DNA of 64,000 nt, from the NCBI GenBank assembly GCA_026419775.2, contig JAOPGA020001235.1:186001-250000 (forward strand), read 5' to 3'. The DNA comes from Acrasis kona (taxonomy: Eukaryota; Heterolobosea; Eutetramitea; Acrasida; Acrasidae). Shown here in pieces: positions 24,161 to 33,083 of the stretch (its first letter is position 1; each line of letters begins with the position of its first letter). Below the pieces are notes generated by a model. It was not told the origin of the DNA, made no database searches, and saw only the letters and a program-made list of their open reading frames with translations. The position numbers were made by a program, and so were the translations under genes.

Positions 24161-24571
24161 TTATAGATTGGCTTGGTTGCTGTGCTTGGCCAAATCTCCT
24201 TGTTTGTCTGCAAGTTTATCTGAGTGCTTTTGTAACTTTTCGTTTGATTCTTCGGTTTTTGAAACAGCTTTGCCTTCCTTTTCGAGGTCCTTGTTTCCTG
24301 TTAGGGATCCTAAGCCTTGCTTTACTGCACCAGTAATCTTCTCACCAACAGTAACGTTTGATGGGTCACTGACACCACCCTTGGCGGCGTTCTCGCTGAC
24401 TTTCTCACTTTGTTTGGCCACTTTGTCTTGTTGTTTGTCTACTTTATCCAAGTCCTTATCGGTCTTGTGTACAGCCTTTCCCTCCTTCTTGAGGTCCTTG
24501 TCTCCTGTTAGGGATCCTAATCCTTCCTTGACCTTTCCTAATACTTTGTCTCCGGTTGTTACTTCTGCCAT
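24161..24571 (-). CDS. Tandem CsbD-like stress protein
   Basis: 136 residues, single exon, very hydrophilic, rich in Lys, Asp, Glu, Gly and Gln. Two copies of a CsbD-type unit are visible at about residues 8-33 (LGKVKEGLGSLTGDKDLKKE) and 76-101 (TGAVKQGLGSLTGNKDLEKE). The Lys/Glu/Asp-rich, heptad-like linker between them has many Lys-Val and Asp-Lys steps. CsbD proteins are small bacterial general-stress proteins of unknown mechanism, also found in some fungi and protists. The duplication and linker suggest an extended, intrinsically disordered or LEA-like stress protein. An abundant stress or cyst protein is a guess. No signal peptide is present. Confidence 0.75.
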   Translation of the reverse strand: MAEVTTGDKVLGKVKEGLGSLTGDKDLKKEGKAVHKTDKDLDKVDKQQDKVAKQSEKVSENAAKGGVSDPSNVTVGEKITGAVKQGLGSLTGNKDLEKEGKAVSKTEESNEKLQKHSDKLADKQGDLAKHSNQANL

Positions 24572-25007
24572 GTTGCGTTTTTTATTTTCGTGGATTTATA
24601 TGATGCAAGAATCTGGTATTTATTTCATTTATTCCCCGTTTTTAAAATAGAATTCTAATGTTAGATAAGTGATCAGCAGACATTACAAATAATTTTTAGT
24701 AGCAATATAAAATTGGTGTTGCCGGCTGTTCATTCATACGCTTAATTCTCGTTCAAATCGAAGAAATCTTGATAATTTTATAAAATGCAAGATTTTATTT
24801 TTCTAAGATACGCAAGATCGACCTAGGGAATTGAAGGAAGTGATTGTGTGAACAATTCATTCTTATTCTTTCCTTACAAGAGATTAACACAAGGAATAGA
24901 AGGAACAATGATTCTTATTCTTTCCTCAAGATTACCACAATCGGGCAGAAAAGACATTTAAGGTCCTTCATTCAATACAATATAGAGCGTTCCTCTATTT
25001 AACTTGC
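24572..25007. promoter_or_regulatory. Divergent intergenic region with imperfect direct repeat
   Basis: This 436-bp gap separates two divergent starts (CsbD-like on minus, DUF3605 on plus) and must hold both promoters. At about 24832-24945 there are two imperfect tandem copies of a unit with GAATnGAAGGAA and ATTCTTATTCTTTCC. The two halves of each unit are themselves partly inverted. They lie 60-175 bases before the DUF3605 ATG. Binding-site function is inference. Confidence 0.4.
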
Positions 25008-25598
25008 ATGAAGACATCTTATAAATTATGGTTGACTTTCAATAATTTATTTTTTGAAACAATGTGCGAAGTCGGAAATTGGCTGGAAACCAAAAATATC
25101 AAGACAAGGAGTTGGCAGGAGTTGGAGCATTTAGTGAAAAATGATATGATGCATTTGGTGGGTAGAGACCCAAAAATAACAACTGAATATGAAAATCATC
25201 AAAAGTGGTTGGCAAATGAATGGAGATCAATAAATGATTACGTATTATTCAAATTCTTTGAGCTTCCATATCATTTGAAGGACGGCCTAAAGGAGGTAAT
25301 TGTACCTGAAACTAATTCATCGGAACCAGAGGAGTCACATTTATGCTACAAAATCACCGAAAATGAGTTTCCATACTTTGTTGATGATAACATACATCAT
25401 TACGTTCTTTGGTCAACGAGACCATTGTCACCACCAGAGGTTGAAACTTGTCTTGAAAAAGAAAAGTCACACTCTTTCAAGAAATTTGCGCAAGTAGAAT
25501 GGATTTGGAAGAGACATGGAGAGGATTACCGTAGCGTGAAAGGAGTTTGGCACGTTCAAGTATTTGTTTTGCAAAAGAAGCACGACGGAAGAAATTGA
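25008..25598 (+). CDS. DUF3605 family protein
   Basis: 196 residues, no intron needed. The family features visible are a Trp-rich N-terminal part (SWQELEHLV, then W.SINDYVLFKFF), the central ITENEFPYFVDD block corresponding to the family's NDFPY motif, and IHHYVLWSTRPL corresponding to the H-hydrophobic-VWSK segment. DUF3605 proteins occur in fungi (where one is called N-acetylglucosamine-induced protein 1) and other protists; their biochemistry is unknown. No signal peptide or membrane span is present, so it is probably cytosolic. The C-terminus is short and basic. Confidence 0.7.
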   Translation: MKTSYKLWLTFNNLFFETMCEVGNWLETKNIKTRSWQELEHLVKNDMMHLVGRDPKITTEYENHQKWLANEWRSINDYVLFKFFELPYHLKDGLKEVIVPETNSSEPEESHLCYKITENEFPYFVDDNIHHYVLWSTRPLSPPEVETCLEKEKSHSFKKFAQVEWIWKRHGEDYRSVKGVWHVQVFVLQKKHDGRN

Positions 25599-25659
25599 TT
25601 ACAGGCCAAATCTAAGTACCCTTCTACATCAACAGAGTCAAACAAGTAAGTCTACACTT

Positions 25660-26420
25660 GTTATTAGTATTTTAAATAAATTAGAATGTCGCCATTTTAG
25701 ACTATAAAAATTTTAACCTGAATTGGTTAATCATATCGGTTATTCCTGATGACATTATGCAATCTGTATATCATGCCAACATTATAACCTCCACGTCTAC
25801 CCTAGGTGTTGGTGTACTCTCCATCATTGCCGTGTTGATCATCATATTCTCAATCACTTTACCATTATCTCACATTAGCGACCAAATGGAACAGGTATCC
25901 AAAATGTCACTTGATCAAATTTTTTACGCAACTTCTTTGTTATATAAAGTTAGAAAGATTCAAACTAGTTTTTTCAGTATGATTTTTGCACTCTAGAGCT
26001 TCGAAAAAGTATGTACTCTTATCTGATTGGTTATTAATGATTACGAGTATGTTGCGGAAGCAGTCATTAAATGTACCATGATGGACAACGCTGTTGCTGA
26101 ATTGGATCTAGTCACCACAGAAGCGACCTTCTTCTTTCTTGATGTTGTTGATTTTACAACCACATCTGAAATGTCATCTCCAAATGATTTGTTAGTATTA
26201 ATAGGAGAAGCAATTGAGGGGTTATCTTTGATTATTACAAATTAATTTGGTTTCATATCTAAATACATTGGTGATGCAATCATGGCGCTGTAAGTATGGT
26301 GTTTTGATTTACATTAAAGTACTGATTTAAAGATTAAGCTAAAGATTTGATTGTCCTAATGTTGATCCCATGCATTAATACAACGCATGTGTTGCTGCCT
26401 AATAATGATAAATATAAAAT
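25660..26420 (+). pseudogene. Decayed receptor-type adenylyl/guanylyl cyclase
   Basis: Pieces of a class III cyclase of the Naegleria receptor type can be read in order but in different frames. First come a membrane-proximal sensor end (NLNWLIISVIP) and a membrane span. Then follow a HAMP-like linker (SDQMEQVSKM), the cyclase core FFLDVVDFTTTSEM with SPNDLLVLIGEA, and a metal/turn motif SKYIGDAIMAL in another frame. A last remnant matches PNVDPMH and YNACVAA. Several stops and frame changes separate these pieces, and no 5' sensor domain or 3' half of the cyclase is found. It is therefore a truncated, broken copy of a host gene. The motif DVVDFTT includes the first metal-binding Asp, so the source copy was probably active. 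Confidence 0.7.
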
Positions 26421-27302
26421 AGATCATTGTGCTGAGTAATTGAGACATTTATAAAACACTCAACAAACAAGAGCGATGGTCGAACATTTAATTGCACTAC
26501 CAGACATTTAGTTTATCGAGCATCATCTTGAATATAATAAACACACTTGTATTTTACGTATTTATTACAGGAGTGAAACAACATCATTTTCTTTGTTTTG
26601 ATAAGTTTGGTTTTCTTCCAGTTGTAAACCAACATTACACCACATTCTTTATACCAGAGATAATGTTTCCTGCAGCATGGTTAAGGACCTCAAGATTAAA
26701 ATCAGTAGCCAGAAACCTCATTCGCTTGGGTAAGCGTAATAAGGCGACAATCACTTCACTGTATTTAATGAAAATTCCATCCCTCATTATATCACTAATG
26801 AAGATGCTACTTGCATTTATGAATGGATCATTTAAATTAATGGATTTCTGAACATGACGTTCTGTTGGAGCAACATCTCTGAAACAGATTATAGAGATTC
26901 CGTGCAGTATCCATTATAATGATCAATTATTCTATTTTCGATGAATATAATTTCTAAGGTATAAATTGCTCGCGAAATGAAAACAACGTCGTCATCCAAT
27001 GTTAGTAATTCCTTTGAGATTGGCAAGTAACTAAATAGATTCCAATCACACCGAGTCATTTTGTCAAAGGTAGTCCGCGTCACTTACATTATCAATCAAG
27101 GAAGTGTACTATTACGTTGAAAGTGTGCGCCGTAGTCGAATGATATCGTGATTATTGAAACAAACTGTACTTAAAACATCTCACTTCTATTTACTGGCCA
27201 ACCTTCCAATAGATCTTGTTCAGTCAACTTGTTGAAGAAAACTTTTCTAACGGAGAGGCTCTCAAGTAACGTTACAACCACGCAACGTTACAATCACAAA
27301 CC
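26421..27302. other. Stretch without a supported gene, about 880 bp
   Basis: Lies between the broken cyclase and the EED start. An open frame of 119 codons (26492-26851) is present but has no recognisable domain and no clear start context. It may be more cyclase debris or nothing. Just before the EED ATG (about 27268-27294) there is a palindrome GTAACGTTAC followed by a second copy of AACGTTAC, a possible promoter element. Confidence 0.4.
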
Positions 27303-29319
27303 ATGAATCCTGAAGAACCTAACCAGCAGGAGACCACTCCAGACCCCAACCAACAATTTGTTGCCCCTCAAATTAACGCGAAAACAACTGAAGGAGATGT
27401 TAACAATGAGGCTTTGAGGGAGGTTTTTCATGAACTAAACAACCTGTCCTCAAGCAACGTAGTAGCGCCGCAATATGTGGGCGAACCATACCAATATAAT
27501 AATGTTAGTACAATCGGAAAAGCAAAGGTACACAACACATACATACTTCGCCGTACCAACCATTATAGGAGGAAAATAATTTAAAGCGAAAGCGCATAGA
27601 TTTGAACATTTCCACAGAACAAGGTGAAGAGGAAGAGCCTGAGGCGCCCTCTTTCAATGAGGAAGAAGAAAAGCCATCTCAAAAAAAGAAGAGGGGTTCT
27701 ACTTCAACAGCAACAACACCAAAAGCAAAGAAAAAGGTAATTATTAAATTGTTATGTCACCTAAAACATGCCAGGTTCAAACCCCTAAAAAAGCAGCTGT
27801 AGTGGCTCCAGTTACCCCTAAATTTAACAAGAAGAAGGTCTCTGCAAAATTCAAGTATCAGGGTAGCATATCCCATCCTGATGCCATCAAATCCATACAA
27901 TTTAATCAATCACACACTGATTACCTAGACTCCCTTCTTGTTATTGGAGGCAAGTACGTAACCGTACACAAGCTAGTAGAGTCAACAAAGGGAGCACCTG
28001 TTGGTCTCAAGTTGATGAAGACTTTTGAAGATGGAGCCGACGAACTCACAACAGGTGCATGGAGCGTCGACACCAATGGAGATCCCATCATTGCCGTGGC
28101 CGGAAAGAGCGGAGTCATTAAGGTTTGGAACTTTTCCTTGAAGGCTATCAAGAGGGATCGCTTCCGCATGATGAGATTACCAGGACATGGTGGTGCAGTC
28201 AATGAAATATGTTTCCATCCCACCAAGAGAGAATTCTTGGCTTCATGTTCCGAAGATCATTCCATCCGCTTATGGGATCTCACTCTGGGTCGCACCATTG
28301 CCATCTTTGCAGATAAATCACCAGTGTTAAGCATTGACTTCCACATGAGTGGTACTTTCCTAGCCTCGTCAAGTCAAGATGGAGTCAAGATCTGGTCCGT
28401 AGAGAATCCAAACGACACACGGGCCATGGAGTACGTAAACTACCTAAGAAATAAACAAAGAAGCGAATATCGCAGTAGACGCAAGAATAGCGGAAAAACC
28501 AAAGCAACCAAAGAAGAACCTGCAAATTCACGAAAGAACAAGAGACCCAATGCCAACATGAACAAGACTGATTTTTATTACTTTTACTCATCGGATGAGG
28601 ATTCTCAACAATCAACGTCATCGTCTCAACAGCAACAACAACAACAACAACAACAACCATTTTCACAAATGATCGTGACGCCCGACGGACGCATCACATA
28701 CCAACAACCTCAAGTCGTTCAACAAGAAAACGACGAAAACCATCACGTCGTGGTTCCCACCATTATTGAGCCCTTCTTCTCGTCCAGCAAGATCCACTCA
28801 GGAGCAGTCAGCAGCATCAAGTACTTTGGTGATTTGATTTTGAGCAGAGCAAGTCCAACCAACACGGGAGAGCCAACAGGCAGAGTAGTACTCTGGGCGC
28901 CCAATTCAGTCGTCTACAGCAACGAAAACACGCACGGACAAGAAAAGGAACAATCTTTTGAAGATGATTTCACGACCGTGTATGTATTCATGACGGGTCA
29001 AGATGGAACTTGTTGTCACGATACGAAAATGGCATTGGATTCGTATGCCACTCAATTAGCCGTGCCCATGGGAAATGGAAGTGTTGAATTGTTTGATTTA
29101 CAAAAAGTGGAGGAGGAGAAGTTGGAGATGACCACGCCAAAAAAGAGACCCAGGAATTCTGCTGGACAAGCGCAAACTGTGGTGAAGAGGATTTCTGAGG
29201 CCATTCATGTTCTTCAAACGGAGGAAGCGGGAACTATTAGGAGCGTGTCCTTCTCTTTTGATCAAAAGTTCTTGGTTTGTGGAGGAGACGATAAAAATAT
29301 TTACAAGTATGACAGATAA
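27303..29319 (+). CDS. EED: EED/ESC Polycomb WD40 protein (PRC2 subunit)
   Basis: Three exons: 27303-27527, 27569-27736 and 27775-29319; 645 residues. EED is the propeller subunit of PRC2 that binds trimethylated H3 and activates the EZH2 methyltransferase. The match follows EED blade by blade: an ADEL..GAW segment with IIAVAGKSGVIKVWN, then LPGHGGAVNEICFHP, DHSIRLWDL with TIAIF, KIHSGAVSSIKYFGDLILSR with VVLWAPN, and a final GTIRSVSFSFDQKFLVCGG with KYDR. The N-terminal 150 residues are acidic and Lys-rich and probably disordered. Insertions include a basic stretch and a Gln run (about residues 400-412) between blades. Its stop is 11 bases from that of the convergent COMM-domain gene. Confidence 0.85.
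28627..28658 (+). repeat. CAA/CAG run coding poly-Gln within EED
   Basis: A short run of CAA and CAG codons coding about ten Gln within a disordered loop between WD40 blades. It is preceded by Ser-rich codons. It is a likely length-variable microsatellite. Confidence 0.8.
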
Positions 29320-29330
29320 ATAAAACGTGT

Positions 29331-29986
29331 TTATTGTAAAGTGTTTATGAGTGAAGCCATCTCTTGAAATTGTGAATGTAGGTTTTTGAATTCTTCGCAT
29401 GTTAGTTCTAACGTTTGTTGTTTGTGGTTGTCTAGTTTGAAGCAGAGAGTGACCTTTCCACTTGATAAATCCTCGCATGCATCACTTGCAATACATACGG
29501 CCAACTTCCAGCTGACATCTGTGACTCTTGGTAGGATTGACTCGTTCTTGAAAGCAGAAGTGCTGGCATCGTTCAAGTCTTGACTGTTTTCGTTGAAGAA
29601 TTTATCGTAAGCAGCGTATAAAGTCTGGATGTGTGGAACAGACATTTGTGTATCTGCGCGGAGTGATTTCGCAAGAATTTGTGGCTCTGCTTTCGACTTG
29701 AGTGCGACCCTGAAAATGTAGAGGAGTACATTTATAACATTTTGGAGAGCATCCTCTATAATATCAAATGAGTGATCTACGCCCAATTGAGCAAATTTCT
29801 CAACATAGTCCTCAACATAGCAGCCAGCCCCCTTTCCAATTAAAGATTTTAGTGTTTTATATGACTGGTATGTTAAATAGCGCAAGATACGATGCTCACC
29901 ATTTCTGATACTATTTCAATTGGTATTTTATTCAACGAATCCACTGCGCTATGAAATCCACTGGGAGTGGCGTTCAGGATCGACAT
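29331..29986 (-). CDS. COMM domain-containing protein
   Basis: Two exons, 29986-29900 and 29864-29331, joined in phase across a 35-nt intron; 206 residues, the normal length for this family. The C-terminal third is a COMM domain: PRVTDVSWKLAV, then VTLCFKLDN and a final LTCEEFKNLHSQFQEM. COMMD proteins form a heterodecameric ring that joins CCDC22/CCDC93 in the Commander complex for endosomal recycling. Which of the ten paralogues this is cannot be told by eye. The N-terminal helical domain is divergent, as usual. Confidence 0.75.
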
Positions 29987-30501
29987 TGTCACGTTATTTT
30001 GTAAACTATCAGCAAACCAAAAAATGAAAAAGTCAGACAGTGACAGAACGAGGAAGTCTCTAGCAAATCAAACATTTGCTTATGATGAGAAATATATACA
30101 AAAAGATATGATCTCAGACAAACTACAATACAGGAGCAAAATCCAGAAAAAACAACATTAGAACTTACATGAACACATCCGCAAGAGGTTTTAAGATAGA
30201 TACAATATAAAACTTTAATAATTGTGGAGTTCAAGTTCTAAATATGATTTTTTACAATTCTAAAAATTTTGCATCAGCTCAGAAAATTACACAAGACTAA
30301 AGTCACTTAAAATGTATGCAGTAGATAATTTTTAATGTTACATCTTATGTTAACCACTTGATCATGTAATTAAGTATTTAAAATTACTACCTCTACCTAC
30401 CTATTAAGTGCCTCTTATTCTTCCTATTGAACTCTCAAATCGTGATTGTACCTCATCACACATATTGAGTAGTGCTTTCAGTTGTGGCAATGCCTAGCGA
30501 A
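29987..30501. other. Intergenic, about 515 bp
   Basis: Between the COMM-domain gene start and the stop of the second RWP-RK gene. It contains only short open frames with no domain and AT-rich sequence. It presumably holds the COMM gene promoter. Confidence 0.45.
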
Positions 30502-30846
30502 TTATTTCGAAAGGGATGCGAGCCAAGGTATCTTACTCCCCCTAAATGTTGTGATATCTTTCTCATCAAAAAACTCTTTGTTTATGATAGCTTGAATGCT
30601 CATTGGATTATTTTCTCTCGCAATTCTTTCAGATTTAGAGGGCCATCTACCTACTCCAAACTCATAGAATCTTCTTTTCAATGTAGACAAGCTAATGCCT
30701 AGTTTATCTGACGCCTCTTGTTGGGATAAATGCATGCACTTCAAAATGTTGCTATAATCAAGGTCATGAGGAGGTCTTCCGAGTGGTTTTCTTTTGGTGT
30801 CGCTTGTATGCTCATAATGGACGAATCTTAGGTTATCACCTGTCAT
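30502..30846 (-). CDS. Small RWP-RK domain protein (second of two)
   Basis: 114 residues from the ATG at 30846. The domain runs SQQEASDKLGIS, LSTLKRRFYEFGVG and RWPSKSER, matching the RWP-RK helix, LK..C/F.E.G and RWP core. Here SK takes the place of the RK pair. An N-terminal KRKPLGRPP resembles an AT-hook or basic nuclear signal. It lies 14 kb from the other short RWP-RK gene and differs from it enough that they are not recent duplicates. It shares a 240-bp divergent promoter region with RPB10. A DNA-binding regulator is inferred; targets are unknown. Confidence 0.7.
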   Translation of the reverse strand: MTGDNLRFVHYEHTSDTKRKPLGRPPHDLDYSNILKCMHLSQQEASDKLGISLSTLKRRFYEFGVGRWPSKSERIARENNPMSIQAIINKEFFDEKDITTFRGSKIPWLASLSK

Positions 30847-31087
30847 CAAAATCCTTCAATGACAATTGTACTCAATGTCGTCTAATTGTAATCAAGTGAA
30901 AAAACTTATAACAAAACGAGACGAAAAGTCTAGACAAAGATAATTTTTTTGTTATTGTTCTATGCAAATTGTGAATCCAATGATTTCGTATTCTTTTATG
31001 ACGCTGTAATTTCAAACAGCTGTTGTAATTTTTTTTATTTTTTGTAAAACTAGTTAACTTCAAAATCAATTTTGAAAAACACACAAG

Positions 31088-31327
31088 ATGATTATACCTG
31101 TACGCTGCTTTACATGCGGTAAGGTTATTGGAAACAAATGGGATAACTACCTTCGGCTATTGCAATCCGAGTATACAGAATGGTATGACCTTTCGTATGC
31201 AATATAATCTGACAAGTTTAGCCAGGCGCTTGATTCTCTTGGATTAAAAAGATACTGCTGCAGAAGAATGATGTTAACTCACGTTGATTTGATTGAGAAA
31301 TTACTTTTATACAACAGTACGACATGA
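31088..31327 (+). CDS. POLR2L: RNA polymerases I/II/III subunit RPB10 (RPABC5)
   Basis: Two short exons, 31088-31182 and 31222-31327, separated by a 39-nt intron; 66 residues against about 67 in other eukaryotes. The start [18 protein letters not shown] and the second zinc pair in [12 protein letters not shown] are nearly invariant in the family, and HVDLIEKLL follows. Four Cys (7, 10 and the adjacent pair) bind one zinc ion. The subunit anchors the two largest subunits in all three nuclear polymerases. The usual Gly-(Asp/Glu)-Ala near the junction reads Cys-Gln-Ala here. It is easy to miss because neither exon is long. Confidence 0.93.
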
Positions 31328-31435
31328 TTCATGGTTCGAACAATCATTTACTAACAATCGTTTAGCTTTGGAAAGAAGAGCTGCAGACGCAGACGCACAC
31401 TAATAAAAAAACAATAATTTTAAAACACAAAATTT

Positions 31436-32866
31436 TTAATTTTTCTTTGCGGCGAATTGCTTAACTAAGGCTTCTGTTGTCATACTCTTAGGGCGCTCGA
31501 TTGGTTGACCCAAAGCACGATCCCAGAGTAAGCTGCTCAACACACCCAAACCACGTGATACACCAAACATGACAGTGTAGAAATCTTCTTCAACAAGTCC
31601 GTAGTGACGTAATAGGCAACCAGAGTGGGCATCAACATTAGGGAATGGATTCTTAGTCTTTCCTTGTTCAGTCAAGATTCCTGGTACGATTTCGTACAAG
31701 GTGCTGACCAACTTGAATAATGGATCGTTGGGCATGTGTTTCAATGCAAACTCTCTTTGACAGGTGTATCTAGGATCTGTCTTTCTCAAAACTGCGTGAC
31801 CATATCCAGGTACGACGCGACCGGCGTTGAGGGTGTCCCAGATGACGGTGGTCAAGTTCTCCTTGTTGACCTCCTTGTCGCCCAACTTGCCTTGGATCTC
31901 CTTCAACCATCTCAACACTTCTTGGTTAGCTAGACCGTGCAATGGACCTGCCAACCCGTTCATACCAGCGCTCAATGACAAGTATGGATCGCTCAATGCT
32001 GATCCAACCAAATGAGTAGCATGTGCTGATACGTTACCACCTTCGTGATCGGTGTGTATGCTCAAGTATAATCTGAAGAGTTCATAGACTTCCTTCTTGT
32101 TGTAGCCCATCATGTGTGCAAAGTTTGCGGCCCAGTCCAAACTCTTGTCTGCTTGGATTTGGTTTCCGTCCTTGAAGTTCTTTCTGTAGATGAGCGAGGC
32201 AACGATTGGGATACGTGCGATGCAGTCGAGGGTATCTTCGTAGGTGGTCTTCCAGTATTCTTTTTTGTGGACACCATCCTGGTATGCTTGAGCGAATTTT
32301 GAATCCTTTTGCAAGGCCAAGATACCAATGCTAAATTGGGTCATTGGATGGATATCGTTGGGCAAGTTCTTGATGATTTTGATGACATCAGGTGAGATTG
32401 ACTCAGCACGACGATGTAAGTCCTCGGTTAGACCTCTGACTTGATCGCGAGTAGGAACCTCTCCAGTGATTAACAACCATAACATGGACTCTGGTAGTGG
32501 TTCGCCTCCCTCCTCGGCTCCAGGGAGTTGTTGTTGACATTCGGGGATTGTTAGACCGCGGAAACGAATACCCTCCTCAGCGTCCAACAAAGAGGTTTCA
32601 GTAATCAAACCCTTGATTCCACGCATTCCGGAGTAGGCCATGTTAACAGTGCATTGACTGAGAACCTCCTCACCATGGTTCTTGCGAAGTTCTGCGATTT
32701 GTGCTTGTTTAACTGGGATTTGCTTCTCAACAATTGACTTTAACTCCTATAAAACAATAAGTAAACAAGGTATATAATGTCATACAATTGAGTAGGATCT
32801 TTGAGCAGTGGCCAAAACTTGTTTGTTAGCAAAACGAGAGGTGTTGCGTAGTACGGTGTTGAACAT
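31436..32866 (-). CDS. CS: Citrate synthase, mitochondrial
   Basis: Two exons, 32866-32786 and 32746-31436; 463 residues, as in animals. It condenses acetyl-CoA with oxaloacetate to citrate, the first step of the TCA cycle. Exon 1 supplies a basic, Ser-rich mitochondrial presequence ([15 protein letters not shown]). Catalytic residues are His297 (in [13 protein letters not shown]), His344 ([15 protein letters not shown]) and Asp399 (FPNVDAHSG). The sequence follows the eukaryotic mitochondrial type (type [10 protein letters not shown] and [11 protein letters not shown] near the N-terminus). No terminal PTS1 is present (ends AAKKN), so it is not the glyoxysomal form. Confidence 0.95.
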
Positions 32867-33083
32867 TTTTTGGATTTGTTGGTAAAAATTATTATATCCA
32901 TTATTGGTTAAAAATAAAAATCGTAATAACGGAAATTGTGGTTGGAATTTTCTTGTCACACATATCATGAGAATTATAGACCGGCCATCCTACTGACCCG
33001 CTCCGAAAAAGAAAAGTATCCGACTTTAAAAAAATAAGACATTATATTCTCAAAAACTTTTAATTGAACCACATTCATTGTTT

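Noticed and set aside
26492-26851. 119-codon open frame after the broken cyclase
   Set aside because: No recognisable domain, odd composition and no clear start; treated as unassigned.
29967-30161. Small Lys-rich open frame upstream of the COMM-domain gene
   Set aside because: It overlaps the COMM gene's first exon on the other strand and has no conserved features.
31325-31345. GGTTCGAAC resembling a tRNA B-box after RPB10
   Set aside because: No A-box, anticodon stem or acceptor pairing can be built around it.
32642-32760. Suspected frameshift near the N-terminus of citrate synthase
   Set aside because: Rechecking shows a single continuous frame from the 32747-32785 intron into the core enzyme; all conserved residues are in phase.
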